Made by a program: the position numbers and the translations under genes. Positions 17,415 to 24,588 of a DNA stretch of 64,000 nt are shown here, piece after piece; within the stretch, counting starts at the first letter, position 1; each line of letters starts with the position of its first letter. The stretch covers positions 82,065 to 146,064 of the forward strand of contig NZ_JAHEAG010000020.1 of assembly GCF_018596315.1 (NCBI RefSeq), in the 5' to 3' direction. Below the pieces are notes generated by a model. The model was not told the DNA's origin. It saw only the letters and a list, made by a program, of their open reading frames with translations, and searched no databases. The stretch comes from Bradyrhizobium sp. SRL28 (GTDB taxonomy: Bacteria > Pseudomonadota > Alphaproteobacteria > Rhizobiales > Xanthobacteraceae).

Positions 17415-18434
17415 TCAGATCAGGAAGTGATCCTCCATCCATTGCATGCCGGCGGCGTTAGCCTTCGTCACCACGGGGCCGTCCGTGATCACATGCTTCG
17501 GGATGCCCTGTCCGCTCTTCTCGCCCGCGGTCACCGCGGCGACGCCGGCAACGATGGCGCCGCCATGGATGCGGCAGGAGGGGTTGCGGACGGTCGCGAA
17601 CATGCGGCCTTCGCTCACCGCCTGGATCGCCGGCGGCATGGCGTCGACGCCGCCGATCAGGATATTGGTGCGGTTGCGTGCCTTCATGATGTTGTAGGCG
17701 GCCAGCGCCATGTCGTCATTGTGGAAGAACGCCGCATCGATCTGCGGATGCTTCGTCAGATAGGTCTCCCATAGCCGGGCTGTCTTCGAGACGTCCCAAT
17801 CGGCCGGTTGGGTGTCGAGCACCTCGATGTTCGGGAATTGCTTGATGACGGACTCAAAGCCCTTGGCGCGGCCCTGTGCGCCGGTATGGCCGAGTGCGCC
17901 TTGCGTCATGATGATCTTGCCCTTGCCGCCCATGGCGTTGCAGAGCGCCTGCGTCACCGAAGCGCCCATGAACTCGTTATCGGGCGCCAGGAACGAGTGA
18001 ACCTTGATCTGGTCGAGCGGGGCGATCAGGGTATCCATGTCGATGACGGGCGTGCCGGCATCGATCATCTTCTGCACGGGCTGGACCAGCGTGCCGATGC
18101 CGAACGCCTGGATGGCGACGAAGTCCCATTTCTGCGAGGCCATGTTGTCGATCGCCGCGCGCTGCTTGACCGCGTCGAGCTGGCCGTCGAACCAGGTGAC
18201 CTCGACGTTGAACAGCTTGCCCCACCATTCCGCCGCCTGCTTGCCCTGGGCGCACCACGTGGCCTGCAGGCCGGCATTGGAGAACGCCGCCTTCAGCGGT
18301 TTCTCCGAACGTGCGGCTGCCGCCAGCGCCGGGTTGATGCCCAACCCGCCGAGCAGGGCGGTTGCCGCACCGGCAGCCGCCCCTGTTTGAAGAAGATTAC
18401 GCCTTGTCGTAGAGGATTTCTCAGTCCCTGACAT
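17415..18434 (-). CDS. Sugar ABC transporter substrate-binding protein, Tat-exported
   Basis: Periplasmic binding protein of the ribose/galactose type (339 aa). The N-terminus TTRRNLLQTGAAAGAATALLGG has a twin-arginine pair and a weakly hydrophobic stretch, so export in folded form by the Tat route is likely. The mature part shows the two-lobe pattern: KPLKAAFSNAGL, DAGTPVIDMDTL, AFFHNDDMALAAYN and ILIGGVDAMPPA. The ATG at 18434 has GGGAG upstream; 17 more in-frame codons exist but lack support. First gene of the operon; the ligand is unknown. Confidence 0.9.
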   Translation of the reverse strand: MSGTEKSSTTRRNLLQTGAAAGAATALLGGLGINPALAAAARSEKPLKAAFSNAGLQATWCAQGKQAAEWWGKLFNVEVTWFDGQLDAVKQRAAIDNMASQKWDFVAIQAFGIGTLVQPVQKMIDAGTPVIDMDTLIAPLDQIKVHSFLAPDNEFMGASVTQALCNAMGGKGKIIMTQGALGHTGAQGRAKGFESVIKQFPNIEVLDTQPADWDVSKTARLWETYLTKHPQIDAAFFHNDDMALAAYNIMKARNRTNILIGGVDAMPPAIQAVSEGRMFATVRNPSCRIHGGAIVAGVAAVTAGEKSGQGIPKHVITDGPVVTKANAAGMQWMEDHFLI

Positions 18435-18589
18435 CGCTCGCTCCCTCGTTTGTCGTTTTTTACCGACGGCGTCGATTGCACGCACCGCGGATCGAGGCAG
18501 TCAATCACAACAGGCGCGCTCGCGCCAACCCTGCAACATCCCGTCTAGAAAATCTTTGTGACCTGGAATCCGCGATAAGGCAGATCCTG

Positions 18590-18994
18590 TTAGTCTTGCG
18601 CTGCAGCGAGGACGTCGATTTCGCCGAGCAAGCTTCGCCAAGCCGCATCGATCTCGTCCGACCAATCGCTGCCCAAAACCTCGCGCAGCGTCTGGGCAAT
18701 GATGCCGAAGAACGCGACGAACAGTTCGCGCGGCGTGCCGTAGGCGTCGTGCGAGGAAACCTCTGAGATGATCAGGCGGAAATGGCCGGTGCGCTCTCCG
18801 GCGAAATCCAGGATGGCGTCGATCGTCAAAGCCAGCATCGAACCCTTGACGAGTTCGCTGCCCTCGGTCCGGAACATCGTCCGCGCTTCGGGATGCGCGT
18901 CGAACAGGCGGCGATAGACCAGCGGCGTCAGATCCTCGCAGCGCTCGGCAGCCAGTTCAAAACTTCGCTCGATCGGATTTGACGATGCCATCAT
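18590..18994 (-). CDS. Single-domain globin family protein
   Basis: A 134-residue protein with the bacterial haemoglobin fold. Aligning by eye to Vitreoscilla haemoglobin places Tyr27 at B10, Phe41 at CD1 (DAHPEARTMF) and His82 at F8 (EVSSHDAYGTP); the Tyr-Phe spacing of 14 is identical. These are the residues that hold haem and its ligand, so oxygen or NO binding is plausible. There is no flavoprotein reductase domain, unlike Hmp. The start is one of two adjacent ATGs (18994 or 18991) with no strong ribosome site. A structured RNA and intrinsic terminator lie just upstream on the same strand. Confidence 0.82.
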   Translation of the reverse strand: MMASSNPIERSFELAAERCEDLTPLVYRRLFDAHPEARTMFRTEGSELVKGSMLALTIDAILDFAGERTGHFRLIISEVSSHDAYGTPRELFVAFFGIIAQTLREVLGSDWSDEIDAAWRSLLGEIDVLAAAQD

Positions 18995-19030
18995 TGCCGT
19001 TTGCGATCGTCGTGAAAAAAAACGTCTCGC

Positions 19031-19066
19031 AAAAAAAAGAGCAGGGCGCCAAGCCCTGCTCAAAAA
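19031..19066 (-). terminator. Intrinsic terminator upstream of the globin gene
   Basis: Read on the minus strand: a perfect 9-bp stem (GAGCAGGGC / GCCCTGCTC, 19039-19047 with 19053-19061) and a 5-base loop, followed directly by eight T residues. This is a textbook Rho-independent terminator. It ends about 37 bases before the globin start codon, so it either ends a small RNA or attenuates globin transcription. Confidence 0.88.
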
Positions 19067-19205
19067 TTGTGTCGACCCTTAATTTCCTCGAAAATTTAGA
19101 TTTGCTCTTGATTGTCGAGGCGACGCTGCTTGTGCGCGTCAGGGCTCCTCCCGAGACTTGGACCACCAAGCTAAACCTCTCGGCCAGCCTGAGCCTGAAT
19201 TGGTA
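19031..19205 (-). ncRNA. Structured RNA (small RNA or transcription-attenuating leader)
   Basis: On the minus strand the DNA folds into three nested helices: GGCTC (19191-19195) with GAGCC (19143-19147), CCGAGA (19178-19183) with TCTCGG (19151-19156), and CTTGG (19166-19170) with CCAAG (19157-19161). A CCTCGA/TCGAGG stem (19115-19120 with 19086-19091) follows, then the intrinsic terminator. The stretch does not show the GC-rich third-position bias of genes here. I match it to no known RNA family. Its 5' end is not defined, and no clear promoter was found. It may be a free small RNA or the leader of the globin gene. Confidence 0.5.
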
Positions 19206-19473
19206 GACCATCTTTTTCGACTTGTCACCATTTTCGGCAACGTTTGTTCAAAATTCCAGCAATCTGCGAAATGATTGGGAAGTTACTACTTATGCTTGTG
19301 GATTTAGCCGCAATACCCCCGAGGCTTGGTATTAGGGTAGGGCGCCCTTCAAAAGCTGCAAAACGCATCGTTTTTTGCCAGCTTCTCTCCTTGGAACGGC
19401 AACATACTTCCGGGAACCTGATCTCGACTTCGGACTCTCATGGTGATTAAGGTCTGAAGCGGATGGGTTTGCG

Positions 19474-19845
19474 ATGCGCCGGCGGCTGAAGAATTTTCTG
19501 CCAATTGTCCTGATTGCCCTGGTGGTGCAGGTTTTTGCACCGATCGGCGCATGCTGGGCGGCGAGCATCGCGGCCTCTGATCCGCTCGCCGGCGCCGTCA
19601 TCTGCCACGGCAATGGTGCGCCCGGTGCAGGGCAGACCGATCAGGCCGGCCACCGCGCCCATGACGGATGCTGCTCGGTTTGCAGCGTGCTGCAGACCGG
19701 TGCGCCAGTCGATGTGCCGGATAGTGCGGCGATCGACGTCGATCGGGTTGCCGAGCGGGTGGCCTGGTTCGATTTTGCCTTCCGGCTGACGAATGCTCGC
19801 GCAGGCAGCCACGCGCAGGCGCGTGCGCCACCCTCGATTTCCTGA
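19474..19845 (+). CDS. DUF2946 family protein (copy 1)
   Basis: A 123-residue exported protein with an N-terminal hydrophobic segment (residues 8-30, FLPIVLIALVVQVFAPIGACWA) and a Cys/His centre, HRAHDGCCSVCSVLQ. It ends SHAQARAPPSIS, the same as the second copy at 24117-24494. DUF2946 genes often accompany copper-responsive TonB receptors, but no activity is established; metal binding by the CCxxC cluster is an inference. It opens the copper-type locus and is followed after 93 bases by a TonB-dependent receptor gene. Confidence 0.8.
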   Translation: MRRRLKNFLPIVLIALVVQVFAPIGACWAASIAASDPLAGAVICHGNGAPGAGQTDQAGHRAHDGCCSVCSVLQTGAPVDVPDSAAIDVDRVAERVAWFDFAFRLTNARAGSHAQARAPPSIS

Positions 19846-19906
19846 CGACCTGGAACACCCAATGATCGGTGCGGCGACAGCCGTGCCGGTTGGTGCAGTC
19901 ATTCGA

Positions 19907-19931
19907 GCCGGCCGAAGAGCCGGCGTCAGGA
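19907..19931 (+). promoter_or_regulatory. Leader hairpin and ribosome site of TonB receptor 1
   Basis: GCCGGC (19907-19912), a 6-base loop and GCCGGC (19919-19924) form a hairpin whose 3' arm is followed by GTCAGGA. The CAGGA ribosome site sits seven bases before the ATG at 19939. The same arrangement, with one stem base changed, precedes TonB receptor 2. It could tune translation or protect the mRNA end; this is inference. Confidence 0.5.
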
Positions 19932-19938
19932 ATATCTT

Positions 19939-22326
19939 ATGTATCGTTATCATGCCTTGGGTGGCGCGAGCCTGCTTGTGCTCGGCAGCGCGCTCGCCCT
20001 TGTGCCGTCGGCCGCAGAGGCCCAGACGGCGCTGCCGGCGGTGACCGTCGAGGCGCCGCGCGCCACGGCCGCGAGACCTGCGGCCCGAAAGCCGGCCGTT
20101 CGCTCGTCCGCCCGGACGCAGGCGCGGCCGCCTTCGGCCAACCCCGCGCCTGCCGCGTCGCTGACCGCGGGCATTACCCCGAGCGTGGCGCGCGCGCTGC
20201 TTTACCAGGCGCCCACTGGCCAAACCGAGACAACCATCGACCGCAGCCAGTTCGAGAACCGGCCGGCGTTCTCCGTGGCCGACGTGCTGCGCGAGAGCCC
20301 CGGTATCTCGGTGAAGCAGGGCAACGGTCCGCGCGATATCGGCATCTCGATTCGCGGCTCCAACGCCCGCAACGGTTTCGGCATCCGCAACCTCGTGATC
20401 TTCGACGATGGTTTTCCGGTCACGCAGCCGGACGGGCTTTCCCGCAGCGACCTGATCGACCCCAAGGCCTATGCCGCAATCGATGTCATCCGGGGGCCGT
20501 CGTCGGCGCTCTATGGCAATTACGCGACCGGCGGCGCGCTCAATTTCCGTACCCGTCCGGGCCGAACCATCGACGGGGTCGAATATGGCGTCGAGGGCGG
20601 CAGCTTCGGCTATCTCAACAACTATCTCGCCGCAGGCAAGAAGGTCGGCAATTTCGAGTACTCGTTGTTTGCCAGTGACGCGCGCGGCGATGGTTTTATC
20701 GGCAATAGCTGGTTCAACACCCAGACGGTGAATTTTCTCGGCACGTTGCACGCCACGCCCGACGATCGCTTCACGGTCAAATTCATCAACAACAATCTCG
20801 ACACAAGGCTGCCGCTCCGGTACACGCTCGACCAGTTCTACCAAAATCCGTTCCAGCAAGGCTGCACGACGGGCGGAGCCGCCGCAACCGCACGTGGATG
20901 TGCAACGGTGCCATTGTTCAACAATGGCTTTAACGGCCTAACAACACCTCAGACCGCCACTCAGGCGGGCCTCGGCCGCGACGACAGGCGAACGATCGTC
21001 GGCGGGCGATGGGAGCACGATTTCGACAACACGACGACGTGGCGCAACCAGTTCGTGTTCGACGACCGCAACATCAATCAGCCGACCGGAGGCACCAGCA
21101 CGATCGGCGATTTTCCGTCGTACAACTACATGAGCGACGTCACCAAGCGCGGTGAAATTTTCGGTTTGGAGTCCACCACCTATTTCGGGGCCTTCTACAA
21201 TACGCTCACCGCTTCGAGCGACTCGAGATTCGTGATGCCGGGCGGCAACGCTACCCTTGGCAGGCTGCAGAGCAATTCCTGGAGCAACACCACCAACTAC
21301 GGCGTTCGCGCGCGCGAGGAACTTAAGCTGACGTCCTCATTGACCGCCGTGGCGGGCATCGGGTGGGAGACCACCAATTTGAATGGACTGAATACGATTT
21401 ACAAAAATCAGAGAACCGGTGCCGCAAACGTTCCCCCGGTGATGATCGACGCGGACAAACAGTTCCAGAACCTAGCTCCTGAGTTGGCACTGCTCTACCG
21501 GCTCAATAGCGAATGGCAATTCCGTGCCCGAGCCGCAACCGGTTACGGAACGCCGCAGGTCGGCAACCTATTTGTCATCGCCAGCGGCGAGAATGGCAAC
21601 AATACGCAGCTAAGGACGCAGAAGAACATCGGCTATGACGTCGGGTTCGACTGGACGCCGAACAACACGCTCAAATTCAGCGCGACCGGCTTCTACGAGT
21701 TCTTCAAAGACGAACTGGTGACCCAGGCGACTCCGGCCGGAGCACCCAATACGAGCTACACCTTCAATGCGCCGCGATCCGAACATCGCGGGGTCGAACT
21801 CGCCGCCGACTGGAAATTCTATCCCGGCTGGCGATTCACCGCGGCCTATACCTATCTCGATCAGTACTACACCGAATATGTCGAGCAGATCACCAACGCG
21901 ACCAGTGGGACGACGTTCAGCTTCAACCGCGCCGGCAACAAGATTCCCGGCATCTCGCCGCACGAACTGACGGCGCGGCTCGGCTATGAACAGATGTGGG
22001 GGCCGCTTGCCGGCCTCGGAGCGTTCGTCGAGGTTCAGTGGAAGGATTCGTTCTACATGGACAACGCCAATTTGCGGAAGGCGCCCGGTTACGAGCTGGT
22101 CAATCTCAACGTCCACTACAAGACGGACCTCCAATCCGATTACTTCAAGTCGTTGAGCATGTACGTCGAAGTCAGGAACGTGTTCGACCGGACATATGTG
22201 GCTTCCGCGAACAATATCGGAAACTCGGTCACGGCCGGCGGCCTTCAAGGTCTCAGCTCGACCGGCTCGATCTACGCCGGCTCGCCGCGCGCATTCATGG
22301 CCGGAATGAAGTTGGCGTTCAAATGA
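19939..22326 (+). CDS. TonB-dependent receptor 1 (copper-type locus)
   Basis: Outer-membrane active transporter (795 aa). Residues 1-28 form a signal peptide ending AEA. A Pro/Ala/Arg-rich linker follows, then the plug domain (FSVADVLRESPGISVKQG, GISIRGSNARNGFGIRNL, VIRGPSSALYGNYATGGALNFRT) and a 22-strand-type barrel ending GMKLAFK. The ligand cannot be read from the sequence. Neighbours (DUF2946, PCu(A)C, YcnI, CopC-CopD) suggest copper or a copper complex. A TonB box near the N-terminus may be ALPAVTVEAP. The next gene begins 30 bases downstream with a strong ribosome site. Confidence 0.93.
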   Translation: MYRYHALGGASLLVLGSALALVPSAAEAQTALPAVTVEAPRATAARPAARKPAVRSSARTQARPPSANPAPAASLTAGITPSVARALLYQAPTGQTETTIDRSQFENRPAFSVADVLRESPGISVKQGNGPRDIGISIRGSNARNGFGIRNLVIFDDGFPVTQPDGLSRSDLIDPKAYAAIDVIRGPSSALYGNYATGGALNFRTRPGRTIDGVEYGVEGGSFGYLNNYLAAGKKVGNFEYSLFASDARGDGFIGNSWFNTQTVNFLGTLHATPDDRFTVKFINNNLDTRLPLRYTLDQFYQNPFQQGCTTGGAAATARGCATVPLFNNGFNGLTTPQTATQAGLGRDDRRTIVGGRWEHDFDNTTTWRNQFVFDDRNINQPTGGTSTIGDFPSYNYMSDVTKRGEIFGLESTTYFGAFYNTLTASSDSRFVMPGGNATLGRLQSNSWSNTTNYGVRAREELKLTSSLTAVAGIGWETTNLNGLNTIYKNQRTGAANVPPVMIDADKQFQNLAPELALLYRLNSEWQFRARAATGYGTPQVGNLFVIASGENGNNTQLRTQKNIGYDVGFDWTPNNTLKFSATGFYEFFKDELVTQATPAGAPNTSYTFNAPRSEHRGVELAADWKFYPGWRFTAAYTYLDQYYTEYVEQITNATSGTTFSFNRAGNKIPGISPHELTARLGYEQMWGPLAGLGAFVEVQWKDSFYMDNANLRKAPGYELVNLNVHYKTDLQSDYFKSLSMYVEVRNVFDRTYVASANNIGNSVTAGGLQGLSSTGSIYAGSPRAFMAGMKLAFK

Positions 22327-22355
22327 CCGGACAACAACGCAGGAGGAGTAAAGCC

Positions 22356-23570
22356 ATGCTGCGAATGAGCCTGCTCGCGACGCTCGCCTTCTCGCTTTGC
22401 CAAACCATGGCGAATGCGCAAATGAGCCATCACCAGCACGCCTCGGAAGCGGCGTGTGAGGAGGTCGACTTGCGTTGCGCGTCGAAGGTGACGCCGGCCT
22501 TCGCGTCAGACGGAACGCTGTGGCTCGCCTGGATGGCGGGAGGCCGGATATCGGTGGCGAGTTCGAAGGATCAGGGGCGCAGCTTTTCGACGCCGGTTCA
22601 GGCGAGCAAGGAGAAGCTCAACCTCGATTGGGGCCCGGATGCGCGTCCCCAGATCGTCATCGAGAAAAACGGCGGCATCGCATTGGCGTTTTCGATCTTC
22701 AGGGACAAGGCGTTCAACGGCCAGGTGCTTACCACCCGGTCGAGCGATGGCGGTCAAAGCTTTGCCGAGTTGCGGCCGATCACAGCGAGTAACGACAGTC
22801 AGCGCTTTGCGACACTCGGCCTCGATGCGGACGGTTCGGCGTTTGCCGCCTGGATCGACAAGCGCAACCGGGTACCTGCGCAGCAGGAGGGCAGGAAATA
22901 CGAAGGGGCAGGGTTGTTCTTCGCGTCGTCGAAGGACGGCGGCACGACCTATGCCGAGGCGCGGCTGGCGAGCGACAACACCTGCGAGTGCTGCCGGCTT
23001 GGCTTCGCGTTCGCAGGCCCCGGCCGTCCCGTGGTGGTGTTCAGGAACATCTTCGAAGGCGGCGTGCGGGATCACGCGGTCATGACGTTCGCCGATCCGG
23101 CGACACCCGGCGAGGTTCGCCGCGTCAGCAACGACGAGTGGCAGATTTCTGCGTGCCCGCATCATGGTCCCAGTCTTTCGATCTCGGCCGCAAGCACCTA
23201 TCACGTGACCTGGTACACCAACGGCAAGGCCCGCAAGGGACTGTTCTATGCCCGCTCGGACGACCAGGGCCGTACGTTCTCCGACCCGCTTCCGCTCGGC
23301 CGCGCCGACCGCAACCCCACGCGGCCGTACGTTCTCTCCGGCCCGCACGGCGCCACCATGGTCTGGAAGGAATTCGACGGCGAGAGGACCTCGGTCAACG
23401 CGATGACTTCTCATGATGAGGGCAAAAGCTGGTCAAAGCCCGTCGCGATCGCCACGACGACGGATACGTCCGACCACCCGCTGCTGGTCAGCGACGGGCA
23501 GAAGATTTACCTTTCCTGGATGACCAAGGCCGACGGATATCGCCTTCTGCCGATCGGAGACGGTTCATGA
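22356..23570 (+). CDS. Sialidase-fold (BNR repeat) exported protein with a Cys cluster
   Basis: A 404-residue periplasmic protein with a signal peptide (1-21, ending ANA) and a His-rich start, QMSHHQHAS. Five Asp-box repeats mark a six-bladed propeller: SKDQGRSF (70), SSDGGQSF (129), SKDGGTTY (192), SDDQGRTF (301) and SHDEGKSW (352). Unusual for a sialidase are the CECC group (210-213) and ACPHHGP (266-272), plus Cys34 and Cys41. I see no complete catalytic arginine triad with its Tyr-Glu pair, so true sialidase activity is doubtful. AGGAGGAG precedes the ATG. It overlaps the thioredoxin gene by four bases, hinting that disulphides or metal sites are maintained by that partner. Confidence 0.82.
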   Translation: MLRMSLLATLAFSLCQTMANAQMSHHQHASEAACEEVDLRCASKVTPAFASDGTLWLAWMAGGRISVASSKDQGRSFSTPVQASKEKLNLDWGPDARPQIVIEKNGGIALAFSIFRDKAFNGQVLTTRSSDGGQSFAELRPITASNDSQRFATLGLDADGSAFAAWIDKRNRVPAQQEGRKYEGAGLFFASSKDGGTTYAEARLASDNTCECCRLGFAFAGPGRPVVVFRNIFEGGVRDHAVMTFADPATPGEVRRVSNDEWQISACPHHGPSLSISAASTYHVTWYTNGKARKGLFYARSDDQGRTFSDPLPLGRADRNPTRPYVLSGPHGATMVWKEFDGERTSVNAMTSHDEGKSWSKPVAIATTTDTSDHPLLVSDGQKIYLSWMTKADGYRLLPIGDGS

Positions 23571-24067
23571 AACGCTGCCTGCTGGCTGTAATATTCCTTC
23601 TTGTCTCTCTGGCCGCCGCGCCGGCAGCCGAGACGCCGTCCGAGCTCAAACCGTTCGTGCGGGGAAGCTGGCAGGAGGTGCTGCGTTCGCACGCTGGCCG
23701 GCCGACGCTGGTGCATTTCTGGGGCGTCACCTGCGGTCCCTGCAAGGTCGAATTGCCGCTGCTCGGGCAATTCATGAAGGACCATTCCGAGGTCGATGTC
23801 GTGATGATCAGCGCCGACCTCGTTCCGAATCTGCCGGGTGCTGCGCGCGCGATGCTGGAGAAGGCCGGGCTGGGATCGGCGGAGAACTGGCTTTTCAGCG
23901 ACGGTTTTGTCGAACGCCTCCGGTTCGAGATCGACCCTGCCTGGCAGGGCGAGATTCCGCGGACGCTGCTGATCGCGCGGGACGGAGCCGTCACCACCAT
24001 CGAGGGTTCGGCCGAAATACCGGACCTCGAGAAGTGGCTAGCTCAACAAAAAGCTGTAATGAGATGA
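23567..24067 (+). CDS. TlpA-like thiol-disulphide reductase
   Basis: Periplasmic thioredoxin-fold protein (166 aa): signal peptide at about residues 1-21, then VHFWGVTCGPCKVELPLL with the active-site CGPC at 56-59, the cis-Pro segment EIPRTLLI and a C-terminal helix. TlpA/ResE-type proteins reduce disulphides for cytochrome c or copper-site assembly. The ATG overlaps the stop of the sialidase-fold gene (ATGA), so the two are translationally coupled. The Cys-rich partner or the Cys cluster of the DUF2946 proteins are candidate substrates (inference). Confidence 0.88.
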   Translation: MKRCLLAVIFLLVSLAAAPAAETPSELKPFVRGSWQEVLRSHAGRPTLVHFWGVTCGPCKVELPLLGQFMKDHSEVDVVMISADLVPNLPGAARAMLEKAGLGSAENWLFSDGFVERLRFEIDPAWQGEIPRTLLIARDGAVTTIEGSAEIPDLEKWLAQQKAVMR

Positions 24068-24116
24068 GAAACGAGCATATTGGGTATTGCGGCGACTCGG
24101 GCGCTTTGGGGTGAAC

Positions 24117-24494
24117 ATGCGACGGCGACTGGAAGTCTTCATTCCAATCGTATTGCTCTCGATCATGGTGCAATTGCTGGCGCCGATCGGGGCATTTCGC
24201 GCGGTCGCACATGCGGTCTCCGATCCGCTCTATATGGCGACGATCTGTTCCGGCATGGCGTCCTCGCAGGACGCCTCGCAGACGACGCCCGCCAAGGCGC
24301 AGCATAGCGCCAATTGCTGCGGGTTCTGCAGCGTCGGCCACGGCGGCGCCGTTGCGGTCGATCCGCCGCCATTGATCTTTGTCGTCCTGCAGCGCCAATA
24401 CCAGCTCATCACGTGGCTGGAAGCTCCGGATCATATGCCGTCGGTGCGCGCCCATTCGCACGCACAGGCGCGAGCGCCACCTTCCATTTCCTGA
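24117..24494 (+). CDS. DUF2946 family protein (copy 2)
   Basis: A 125-residue exported protein with N-terminal hydrophobic segment (residues 7-30) and the centre SANCCGFCSVGHGG, a CCxxC cluster as in copy 1. It ends SHAQARAPPSIS, identical to copy 1, although the middle has diverged. The ATG at 24117 matches the start of copy 1 (MRRRL); ten in-frame codons upstream are dropped. It lies 49 bases after the thioredoxin gene and 94 bases before TonB receptor 2, mirroring the first module. Confidence 0.78.
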   Translation: MRRRLEVFIPIVLLSIMVQLLAPIGAFRAVAHAVSDPLYMATICSGMASSQDASQTTPAKAQHSANCCGFCSVGHGGAVAVDPPPLIFVVLQRQYQLITWLEAPDHMPSVRAHSHAQARAPPSIS

Positions 24495-24557
24495 CCTCAC
24501 TTGACCTCCGTCAAATGGTGCGGCCCGCGGCCGCGCCTGTTCGTTCAGTTGAGCAAA

Positions 24558-24582
24558 GCCGGCCCGAGAGCTGGCGTCAGGA
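24558..24582 (+). promoter_or_regulatory. Leader hairpin and ribosome site of TonB receptor 2
   Basis: GCCGGC (24558-24563), loop CCGAGA and GCTGGC (24570-24575), pairing with one G-U, then GTCAGGA; CAGGA lies six bases before the ATG at 24589. It is the counterpart of the leader at 19907-19931. The change from C to T in the stem keeps the pairing as a wobble, a weak sign that the structure is selected. Confidence 0.5.
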
Positions 24583-24588
24583 TTATCC

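Noticed and set aside
19130..19205. Possible tRNA-Ser-like sequence on the minus strand (GGCCGAGAGGTT)
   Set aside because: The D-arm-like word is present, but there is no acceptor stem, anticodon arm or T-loop GTTCRA in place; the pairing found is a set of nested stems instead.
18957..19211. 84-codon minus-strand frame across the structured RNA
   Set aside because: It runs through a perfect terminator and the adjacent A-runs, lacks coding bias and has no ribosome site; the RNA structure explains the sequence better.
19244..19450. 68-codon frame upstream of the first DUF2946 gene
   Set aside because: No ribosome site, AT-rich codon use unlike the neighbours, and no recognisable feature.
22356..23570. 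Functional exo-alpha-sialidase
   Set aside because: Asp-boxes show only the propeller fold; the catalytic arginine triad and Tyr/Glu could not be located, and the Cys motifs point elsewhere.
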